The translations under genes were made by a program, and so were the position numbers. The notes beneath the pieces were generated by a model that saw nothing but the letters and a program-made list of their open reading frames with translations, was not told the origin of the DNA and ran no database searches. Positions 1 through 4,710 of a DNA stretch of 5,718 nt are shown piece by piece. Source of the DNA: Verrucomicrobiota bacterium (lineage in GTDB: Bacteria > Verrucomicrobiota > Verrucomicrobiia > Verrucomicrobiales > DEV007); the NCBI GenBank assembly GCA_013152075.1, contig JAADHD010000170.1, forward strand, positions 1-5,718, given 5' to 3'. How positions within the stretch are numbered: the first letter of the stretch is position 1; each line of letters begins with the position of its first letter.

Positions 1-345
1 GCTGATCACCTTCACATCTTCCTGCATGATGACCGCGTCAGCTCCTTGTGGAATAGGAGCTCCGGTGAAAATCCGCAGCGCCTCGCCCTCACCCACACTC
101 AACCCCATATCCACACCAGCCGCTTGCTCACCCGTTACCAGTAGTCGCGTTCCCGCAACCCCAACCTCTCCCGCCCTCACAGCATAACCATCCATCTCGG
201 AATTATCAAAGCCAGGCAAATCCACCTGCGCAAAAATGTCTGCAGCGAAACGACTGCCCAAAGCCTTAGCCAACAAGCAGTTCACTACTTCACCCTTGGG
301 AGTTACCTCCAGGATTTTTTTCCGCGCTTCACTCTCTTCAATCAT
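1..345 (-). CDS. moeA: Molybdopterin molybdenumtransferase MoeA, N-terminal part (truncated by window edge)
   Basis: MoeA inserts molybdate into adenylylated molybdopterin in the cytoplasm, the last step of molybdenum cofactor synthesis. Translating the minus strand from the ATG at 345 gives 115 uninterrupted codons to the window edge. They carry family hallmarks: LPGFDNSEMDGYAVR at residues 43-57 (the conserved 'P.FDNSAMDGYA' signature) and RIFTGAPIPQGADAVIMQED at 91-110. Known MoeA proteins are about 400 residues, so roughly the last 70% lies outside the window. The start is fixed by the signature spacing and by an ATGA overlap with the stop codon of the upstream lipoprotein gene (342-345), which implies translational coupling. 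No good ribosome-binding site precedes it. The paralogue MogA/MoaB shares a related fold, but the DNSAMDGYA motif is specific to MoeA/gephyrin E-domain proteins. Molybdoenzyme and other cofactor genes are not visible here. Confidence 0.93.
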   Translation of the reverse strand, partial: MIEESEARKKILEVTPKGEVVNCLLAKALGSRFAADIFAQVDLPGFDNSEMDGYAVRAGEVGVAGTRLLVTGEQAAGVDMGLSVGEGEALRIFTGAPIPQGADAVIMQEDVKVIS

Positions 346-833
346 TCCAAAATTTGTTTCTCTTTACCATCGGCAGTCCTCACGGTCTTGATCTCCCCTT
401 TATTATCCATCATTCCGTGAAGCACTACCGAGTCTCCCCGATTCGGTGATCCTTTGACAATATCCGCCACCACAAATACTCCTTTGCGTTCTGCGCTGAC
501 CTTGATTTCCGCCGAGGGCTTTCCATTCGCGTCGTAAGTCATCCAGAGAGTGCCTTCATTTACTCGCACCCGCCCGCCCGAGATGGATTTAACCAGGACA
601 AAATGACCCCGGTCATTCACCAGATGCACCACTCCAGCCATACGGTTGCCCGGTCGATCAGCCCGTCCTCCCGATTCATCTTTCGTCATGTCAGCCTTCC
701 CCCTGTCCCTGCCCCCCAACCACCAAGGCATCTTCGGCATTTTTAATGACGACAAGCTACATGATGAAAAAATACACGCTGTAAACAGGGCGAATAACAG
801 CCAAGTAAAACAACGGTGCCGATAAGACTTCAT
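342..833 (-). CDS. Small lipoprotein of unknown function, coupled to moeA
   Basis: This encodes 163 residues with a positively charged start (MKSYRHR), a hydrophobic segment at about 9-23 and a Cys-containing cleavage region. Cys25 (FSSC) is the best lipobox candidate and Cys20 (FTAC) the alternative, so an exported, lipid-anchored protein is likely. A short Pro/Trp/Gly-rich linker (about 31-65) follows, then a compact beta-rich domain (about 66-155) with regularly alternating hydrophobic residues, for example VVHLVNDRGHFVLVKS at 68-83, ending in GDSVVLHGMM at 133-142. I cannot name a family; the domain resembles small OB- or SH3-like barrels, which is a guess. The gene lies directly upstream of moeA with a 4-bp ATGA overlap, so the two are almost certainly co-expressed, although a molybdenum role is not shown. 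The ATG at 833 fits the signal peptide length. There is no Shine-Dalgarno sequence, and an inverted repeat abuts the start. Confidence 0.8.
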   Translation of the reverse strand: MKSYRHRCFTWLLFALFTACIFSSCSLSSLKMPKMPWWLGGRDRGKADMTKDESGGRADRPGNRMAGVVHLVNDRGHFVLVKSISGGRVRVNEGTLWMTYDANGKPSAEIKVSAERKGVFVVADIVKGSPNRGDSVVLHGMMDNKGEIKTVRTADGKEKQILE

Positions 834-862
834 TCGGCGAAAATAGTCTCACTTCGCCGATG
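831..862 (-). repeat. Inverted repeat that includes the lipoprotein start codon
   Basis: Perfect 8-bp arms TCGGCGAA (834-841) and TTCGCCGA (853-860) are separated by 11 bp. Allowing one bulged base, the pairing extends to 10 bp and takes in the CAT/ATG start codon (831-833). It could be a DNA operator overlapping the putative -10 box, or an RNA hairpin that hides the start codon. The sequence does not decide between these. Confidence 0.5.
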
Positions 863-868
863 GCTCAA
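840..868 (-). promoter_or_regulatory. Possible sigma70-type promoter for the lipoprotein-moeA operon
   Basis: On the minus strand TTGAGC (863-868) and TATTTT (840-845) are separated by 17 bp, with four of six consensus matches in each box. Standard -10 spacing places the transcription start at about 833, the first base of the ATG, which would give a leaderless mRNA. The inverted repeat covers the -10 and part of the spacer. It is a weak match, proposed mainly for its position and spacing. Confidence 0.35.
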
Positions 869-900
869 CTGATATGACTATAAGGGCGGGATTATCCGAG

Positions 901-1055
901 TCGCTTCGCTTTGGGCGCTTCGCTCGAACTTTTAGTTCGCCTGTCTCGCTTCGCTCGGCTGTCGGCTCTCTCCGCTCGCAGGCTCGCTACGAGTCGAACT
1001 GCGTTCTCATCCTTCTCTCGATATCTATTCAAAAACCGCGCTTCGCTTGTTTCGA
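901..1055. repeat. Cluster of CGCTTCGCT short repeats downstream of tRNA-Ser
   Basis: The non-coding stretch between the lipoprotein start and the tRNA contains four exact, same-orientation copies of CGCTTCGCT, at 902-910, 916-924, 947-955 and 1039-1047, with many partial versions (CGCTCG, TCGCT) between them. It also has a 6-bp hairpin, CGAACT-TTT-AGTTCG, at 925-939, and CGAACT recurs at 995-1000. Read on the minus strand each copy contains GCGAAGC, a heptamer known to form an exceptionally stable DNA mini-hairpin with a GAA loop. Short open frames here are artefacts of the repeat composition, and one runs into the tRNA. The intervals between copies (14, 31 and 92 bp) are irregular, so this is not a CRISPR or a regular satellite. 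It may be transcribed as the tRNA trailer. Confidence 0.6.
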
Positions 1056-1068
1056 TTTTTGAATAGAT
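1023..1068 (-). repeat. 13-bp inverted repeat abutting the tRNA-Ser 3' end
   Basis: Perfect arms ATCTATTCAAAAA (1023-1035) and TTTTTGAATAGAT (1056-1068) flank a 20-nt loop. In the minus-strand transcript the hairpin would begin at the last A of the encoded tRNA CCA. Position suggests a role in tRNA 3' processing or transcript ending. It is not a classic rho-independent terminator, because the stem is AT-rich and no T-tract follows the distal arm. Confidence 0.6.
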
Positions 1069-1158
1069 GGCGGTGAGGGTGGGATTCGAACCCACGGTAC
1101 CCTTTTGGGGTACGCATCTTTAGCAAAGATGTACTTTCGGCCACTCAGTCACCTCACC
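1068..1158 (-). tRNA. tRNA-Ser(GCU), class II, with encoded CCA
   Basis: The minus strand folds as a complete class II tRNA of 91 nt including CCA. The acceptor arms GGTGAGG (1152-1158) and CCTCACC (1072-1078) pair fully. The anticodon arm is CATCT-TTGCTAA-AGATG, giving anticodon GCT, which reads AGC/AGU serine codons. A long variable arm (GTACCC-CAAAA-GGGTAC) is the expected serine signature, and the T arm GTGGG-TTCGAAT-CCCAC is canonical. The discriminator base is G, as usual for tRNA-Ser, and CCA is encoded at 1068-1070. No convincing promoter was identified upstream (1159-1291), a 133-bp gap after the lipase gene on the same strand in which I see nothing else. Confidence 0.97.
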
Positions 1159-1291
1159 AAATTGGAAATTCATCCGTCACTCTGGCCAACGAGTTTCGGT
1201 ATTCACAAGCAACATGACTATTCCCCGCCAGTCAAGCAATTCAAGAGCATTCTACAGCAATAAAGAGAACTCTCCATCGCCCTATTAACTT

Positions 1292-2641
1292 CTACTTCGC
1301 GTCCAAAAATCTCTGGGTCAGCTCGATCACCTCTGGATTCGAGAGAATTCCTACGTGATCGGAATAGAAAGATTTGAAATAAACCGACGCCTTCAAAACA
1401 GGTGCATGCCTCTGACTGGCCACACTGACCGTGCCGTCATTTTCAGGCGGCAGAATCATCGATTTTTTGCCTTTGTTTCCGTAAATCAGAAAATGCTCCA
1501 CCTTGCCCTCCAAACTGCGTGCGTATAAATTCTTTTGAAAATCGCTACCCGCCGCCATATCCCGCCAGGACGGAACCACTTCGGGTGCATGTTTGACACC
1601 TGCCTCAGCGGCTTCATGCCCACCCCAGGGGGTGGAAATTGTCACAAATTTGGTGATGTAACGATTGCCGCCATCCAACACATTCTTGGTGATAAATGAC
1701 CTCGCCACCATTCCCCCCATACTGTGGGCCACTACGTGTAGGCGTTTGAAACCATAAAAATCCTGTAAAGTTTCCACCCCCCTATTCAATGCCCCTCCCA
1801 TCTCATCAAGTCTTCGTCCCGTTGGATAAAAATAAAACCACGGCTGGTATTTTTTACGATCAATCTTGTCAAAAAAGGTCCGCCAGTCCTGCGGAGATCC
1901 GCCTGCCCCGTAAACAAACAAAACCGGGATGCGATTCGGATCGTATTCTTCCAGAAAATAAATCCCGATCCCGGAATCCACAGGGAAATCGGCAGGTTGC
2001 CACAACCCTTGCTCTCCTCTTTCCGATGAGAATCGAGGATCGCTTAAATTGGCGATATCTCCCAATGCGATCGGAATATTCAGGCGGGAAATAATTTCCG
2101 CCCTTGAGCGCCCTGCCGCAAATTTCTTTACGTCGGCAATCAATCTTTTTGATATAATTGTCGATTCACTAAGCTCGCCTACCATTCTCGCCTTGCGCTC
2201 ATTCTCATTAAAGACCACCGGCACCGGACTACCATCGGCGTCTGAATGGATCCAGGCAGGCTCCCCCTCATCGTAAAAATCGTTTCCGTTGATATCGCTA
2301 TAAGCCATGACAAACTGATTTTTGGATGTCCTTACAAAAAACCCGAATGTCCCCACAGGATTATTTACAGCTGCGTAATCACCGGACAAAACTTCGCCAG
2401 GCCTCTGATTCCATTCCACTACAGCGCCTTTGAGATTTTTTACCCCTTTGGCATTCGCAATTTTTACACTCAGGATGTAACTCTCATCCATGAAATCGAG
2501 GTTCCTTCCCAGAATCTTGAAGTTTGCACAACCCGACATTGCCAACACCGTCAGCAGGGCAAACAAGCCCAAACACACTCGTCCTGATATTTTAGCCGTC
2601 GCCAGTATCAGCCGTTTGATCGTAATCTCTTGAATGCCCAT
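1292..2641 (-). CDS. Lipoprotein alpha/beta hydrolase (lipase/esterase-like)
   Basis: This 449-residue protein has a long N-terminus with a hydrophobic segment at about 22-37 ending in LAMSGC, so Cys38 is the likely lipidated residue and the protein is probably membrane anchored outside the cytoplasm. Residues about 45-150 form a beta-rich domain with DINGNDFYDEGEP (116-128), an Asp/Asn-rich loop resembling calcium-binding loops. The alpha/beta hydrolase domain spans about 235-449. It has an oxyanion-loop-like VYGAGGSPQDW (243-253), nucleophile motif AHSMGG (Ser307), likely acid Asp402 in NDGTVSV, and likely catalytic His429 in SDHVGIL. This resembles triacylglycerol lipase/PGAP1-like hydrolases that cleave lipid or other esters; the substrate is unknown. 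The nucleophile elbow has Ala in place of the first Gly of GxSxG, a common lipase variant. The toxin gene is 66 bp upstream on the same strand, so read-through is possible. The ATG at 2641 is chosen because it gives an intact lipoprotein signal. Confidence 0.86.
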   Translation of the reverse strand: MGIQEITIKRLILATAKISGRVCLGLFALLTVLAMSGCANFKILGRNLDFMDESYILSVKIANAKGVKNLKGAVVEWNQRPGEVLSGDYAAVNNPVGTFGFFVRTSKNQFVMAYSDINGNDFYDEGEPAWIHSDADGSPVPVVFNENERKARMVGELSESTIISKRLIADVKKFAAGRSRAEIISRLNIPIALGDIANLSDPRFSSERGEQGLWQPADFPVDSGIGIYFLEEYDPNRIPVLFVYGAGGSPQDWRTFFDKIDRKKYQPWFYFYPTGRRLDEMGGALNRGVETLQDFYGFKRLHVVAHSMGGMVARSFITKNVLDGGNRYITKFVTISTPWGGHEAAEAGVKHAPEVVPSWRDMAAGSDFQKNLYARSLEGKVEHFLIYGNKGKKSMILPPENDGTVSVASQRHAPVLKASVYFKSFYSDHVGILSNPEVIELTQRFLDAK

Positions 2642-2707
2642 GCACGCTACTTATCCAATTGCTCCCCATTCTGCAAGAACTTCCCCACTGTTTTGAGTCA
2701 ACGCCCT

Positions 2708-3115
2708 CTACAGGGTCATCACTTCCAAACGCTTCACTGCGCGAAAATGAGCCTCTCCTTTCGAGCTCACCAGAACCCGATGACCGTGAAAAACTGCGGT
2801 GGTGATCACGGCAAGATCATTGGCTGAGATCGGATTCCCCTTTTTATACAACTCGGCAAGCAGTTCTGCCCAGATTTCAGCAAGCTCCTCAGTGAATGGC
2901 AATACTGGAACGAGGTTTTTCAAAGCGTTCAGTTTTGCCTTCCTGCTTAAAGCCCGTTCCACCGAATCAGCGAGATGCACACCTGCATTCAATTCCCCCC
3001 AGGTCGCGGCCGCAACAAACACTTCCTCGCCAGCAGAAGCCTCCAGTAATCCGTCCCAATCACCTGAGCCTCGTTCCAACTCAATGATCGCTGATGTATC
3101 GATGATTATTCCCAT
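2708..3115 (-). CDS. vapC: VapC-type PIN-domain ribonuclease toxin
   Basis: This 135-residue PIN domain has the usual VapC length. VapC toxins are Mg2+-dependent RNases that cut tRNA or rRNA when freed from their antitoxin. Acidic active-site residues are recognisable: Asp6 in IIDTSAII, Glu41 in WGELNAGV, and Asp100 in SANDLAVITTA. The C-terminal motif reads SSKGEAHFRAV (117-127), where many VapCs have Asp. Glu121 is the likely stand-in, and related VapCs with 'DEAHFRRV' endings are common, so the enzyme is probably active. The ATG at 3115 overlaps the end of the antitoxin gene by 10 bp (3106-3115), the normal coupled arrangement, and no separate ribosome-binding site is evident. No frameshift or truncation is seen. 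The downstream lipase gene follows after 66 bp on the same strand. Confidence 0.93.
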   Translation of the reverse strand: MGIIIDTSAIIELERGSGDWDGLLEASAGEEVFVAAATWGELNAGVHLADSVERALSRKAKLNALKNLVPVLPFTEELAEIWAELLAELYKKGNPISANDLAVITTAVFHGHRVLVSSKGEAHFRAVKRLEVMTL

Positions 3116-3375
3116 GGGTTTTCTGCCGGTAGGTCTGCCGCTTTGACTTTTTGCAAATCATCCGCAAAATTCCCGCGCGTTAATGAGGCATGTTCCTCAT
3201 TCCAAAAGGTGACAAAATCCTGCAAACACATAGATTTCTCCTTTCCATGTGGCCGCAACTCGGCCACCGGCTCTCCGTTCTTGGTAATCACCGCTACGCC
3301 CCCCCCGTAACGAATCTCCGCCAGTAAGTCGCCAAAACGCCGGGCAGCTTCCGTTGATGTGATTTCCAAGTCCAT
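3106..3375 (-). CDS. Phd/YefM-family antitoxin of the VapC module
   Basis: This 89-residue antitoxin carries an N-terminal Phd/YefM-type DNA-binding and dimerisation domain: the start MDLEITSTEAARRFGDLLAE (1-20) is the typical 'EA..FG.LL' pattern, and VAVITKNGEPVAELRP (27-42) is the conserved strand-turn-strand. The acidic and hydrophobic tail (about 50-89, with FVTFWNEEH at 54-62) would wrap the toxin. The frame is open further upstream to an ATG at 3438, but the start at 3375 is preferred. Family members begin here, and the extra 21 codons would run across a strong promoter and operator palindrome. No Shine-Dalgarno sequence precedes 3375, and the promoter position predicts a leaderless message. 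Such antitoxins repress their own operon, alone and with the toxin. Pairing of a Phd-like antitoxin with VapC is common. Confidence 0.9.
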   Translation of the reverse strand: MDLEITSTEAARRFGDLLAEIRYGGGVAVITKNGEPVAELRPHGKEKSMCLQDFVTFWNEEHASLTRGNFADDLQKVKAADLPAENPWE

Positions 3376-3382
3376 AACTACT

Positions 3383-3410
3383 ATTTTACAAAATTTTGTA
3401 ATTATGTCAA
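3383..3410 (-). promoter_or_regulatory. Toxin-antitoxin promoter with 16-bp operator palindrome
   Basis: On the minus strand a consensus -35 TTGACA (3405-3410) is followed after 16 bp by -10 TAAAAT (3383-3388). A perfect 16-bp palindrome, TTACAAAATTTTGTAA (3386-3401), covers half of the -10 and most of the spacer, the expected place for an antitoxin-bound operator. The predicted transcription start is about 3376, one base before the antitoxin ATG at 3375. Confidence 0.75.
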
Positions 3411-3452
3411 TAAACTTGACCCCAGCTACAGGCGTCATTACCCTCCAAAATC

Positions 3453-3980
3453 ATGAAATACCTCGTCATCTCCTGCAGTCTGAATCCCGATAGCAAAAGC
3501 CGCATCATGGCCAATGCTGCACTCAAAGCACTCGAATCAAAAAAGGCTGAAGTAGAATTGATTGATCTCGCCGAACTAAAACTCCCCCTTTGTGATGGTG
3601 GAGCCGTTTATGGAGATCCGGCGGTAAAGGAACTGGCTGCGAAAGTCGAAGCCGCCGATGGAATATTAATTGCCACCCCCATTTATAACTATGCCATCAA
3701 CGCTGCGGTCAAAAACCTCATCGAACTGACTGGGCGTGCCTGGACTGAAAAAGTCGCCGGCTTCCTCTGCGCTGCAGGCGGTCAGGGCAGTTACATGGCG
3801 ATAATGTCCATCGCCAATTCCCTCATGCTGGACTTCCGCACCGTAGTGATCCCGCGCTTTGTTTACGCCACCGGAGACCAATTCCAAGGCAACGAAATCT
3901 CCCACGAAGATCTAGGCGAACGCATCGAACAAGTGACCGACGAATTGCTACGTTTCACTAGCTCCCTACGCGGAAACTAA
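3453..3980 (+). CDS. NAD(P)H-dependent FMN reductase (flavodoxin-like fold)
   Basis: This 175-residue cytoplasmic protein matches the NADPH-dependent FMN reductase family in length and layout. MKYLVISCSLNPDSKSR (1-17) is the first beta strand plus the Ser/Arg-rich phosphate-binding loop for FMN. ATPIYNYAINAAVKNLIEL (74-92) is the conserved flavin-contacting PxYN motif and following helix, and CAAGGQGSYMA (106-116) is the second flavin-side loop. Family members use NAD(P)H to reduce flavin, quinones, azo compounds or metal ions; the physiological acceptor cannot be told from sequence. The gene is divergent from the toxin-antitoxin operon (77 bp between starts) and convergent with the aldolase gene, whose stop it overlaps by 4 bp. 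No Shine-Dalgarno sequence precedes the ATG, but the start is secure because it opens the first beta strand directly. Confidence 0.88.
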   Translation: MKYLVISCSLNPDSKSRIMANAALKALESKKAEVELIDLAELKLPLCDGGAVYGDPAVKELAAKVEAADGILIATPIYNYAINAAVKNLIELTGRAWTEKVAGFLCAAGGQGSYMAIMSIANSLMLDFRTVVIPRFVYATGDQFQGNEISHEDLGERIEQVTDELLRFTSSLRGN

Positions 3981-4624
3981 CCCGCAAGCTCTCTCGCTTC
4001 GCGAGCATTGATTTCAATCTGATCCCAGTTTTTTGCTGCGATCAAATCCCGTGGAGCGATCCAGCTTCCACCAATGGCAGTGACCAGGGGGGAATCGATA
4101 TACTCCATCATGTTGCATGCCTTGATGCCCCCGAGCGGAATGAATTGCAGCCCAAGGTGCTGATAAGGCGCGGCGATATTATTTAAATGTGACAGCCCCC
4201 CGGATGATCCGGCTGGAAAAAACTTCAGCACTTCGCAGCCTAAAGCCACACTCTGGTCGATATCGGTCGGCGTCATAATACCCGGTCCAAACGGCAAACC
4301 TTTGTCCTGCGCGTACCTGATTACCTCACCATTCACGCCGGGAGCCACACCAAACGCAGCGCCCGCCGATATCACATCGTCCACCTGCCCGGTATTTATA
4401 ATCGTCCCAATTCCTGCCGCCATTTCCGGCACCTCATCACAAACCGCGCGCAAACCGTCCAGGGCCGCCGGGGTACGCAAAGTCAGCTCCATCATATCCA
4501 CCCCGCCTCTCAACAAAGCCTGCGCCGTCGGCACGGCGTCTTCAACCTCGTCGATCACCAACACCGCGATGATTTTTGAAGCTGCTATTTTTTTTCCCAA
4601 TTCCGAATCCAGGCGAATACTCAT
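3977..4624 (-). CDS. eda: KDPG/KHG-type class I aldolase (Entner-Doudoroff aldolase family)
   Basis: This 215-residue protein is the normal length for 2-keto-3-deoxy-6-phosphogluconate aldolase, which splits KDPG into pyruvate and glyceraldehyde 3-phosphate through a Schiff base. Visible motifs are MELTLRTPAAL (45-55, with general-base Glu46 and Arg50), GIGTIINTGQ (71-80), FGVAPG (91-96), PGIMTPTDI (114-122), the Schiff-base Lys134 in KFFPAGSSGG, and FIPLGGI (161-167) with a second GGSW phosphate-binding segment (185-188). In the E. coli enzyme the corresponding motif is PTGGI, and its Thr contacts substrate; here it is Leu164, so specificity may differ (for example a phosphogalactonate-type or other keto-acid substrate). 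No dehydratase or sugar kinase gene lies next to it. The gene is divergent from the SGNH hydrolase gene across 86 bp, and its stop codon overlaps that of the flavin reductase gene. Confidence 0.9.
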   Translation of the reverse strand: MSIRLDSELGKKIAASKIIAVLVIDEVEDAVPTAQALLRGGVDMMELTLRTPAALDGLRAVCDEVPEMAAGIGTIINTGQVDDVISAGAAFGVAPGVNGEVIRYAQDKGLPFGPGIMTPTDIDQSVALGCEVLKFFPAGSSGGLSHLNNIAAPYQHLGLQFIPLGGIKACNMMEYIDSPLVTAIGGSWIAPRDLIAAKNWDQIEINAREARELAG

Positions 4625-4670
4625 AAGACGAGGGTTTCATCGACAAGGCTCCAAGTCAACAGTCAGAAAA

Positions 4671-4702
4671 CAGTTGAGCCATTTCCTTCCGCAACGATTG
4701 TG
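4671..4702 (+). promoter_or_regulatory. Possible promoter of the SGNH hydrolase-dehydrogenase pair
   Basis: TTGAGC (4674-4679) is followed after 16 bp by GATTGT (4696-4701), a weak -10 keeping the key A and final T. The first half sits in CAGTTGAGCCAT (4671-4682), an exact copy of the minus-strand sequence at the putative -35 of the lipoprotein-moeA operon (860-871), at nearly the same distance from the start codon. Weak on its own; the shared 12-mer is the main reason to list it. Confidence 0.25.
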
Positions 4703-4710
4703 TCGCCATC

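Noticed and set aside
834..900. Molybdenum-cofactor riboswitch ahead of the lipoprotein-moeA operon
   Set aside because: Only a single short inverted repeat is present; the multi-helix structure of that riboswitch could not be recognised, and there is little room if transcription starts at the ATG.
901..1055. CRISPR array
   Set aside because: Repeat units are only 9 bp with irregular spacing, and no cas genes are present.
1023..1068. Classic rho-independent terminator for the tRNA
   Set aside because: The stem is AT-rich, the T-run lies inside the stem, and no T-tract follows.
874..1095. Short open frames on both strands between the lipoprotein gene and the tRNA
   Set aside because: They consist of Ser/Arg-rich translations of CGCTTCGCT repeats, and one runs into the tRNA gene. 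No recognisable domain or ribosome-binding site.
1023..1158. Integration (att) site at tRNA-Ser
   Set aside because: The 13-bp arms are inverted rather than direct, no second copy of the tRNA 3' end appears in the window, and no integrase gene is seen.
1789..2587. Three plus-strand open frames inside the lipase gene
   Set aside because: They are antisense to a gene with an intact catalytic triad and signal peptide, and show no domain features.
2696..2720. Terminator between the toxin and lipase genes
   Set aside because: The CCCT/AGGG hairpin at the toxin stop has only a 4-bp stem and no T-tract.
2799..3146. Plus-strand open frames across the toxin gene
   Set aside because: Antisense to a clear PIN-domain gene; low-complexity Ser/Pro-rich translations.
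3376..3438. Upstream ATG at 3438 as the antitoxin start
   Set aside because: The added 21 residues would span the strong promoter and operator and are absent from the usual antitoxin N-terminus.
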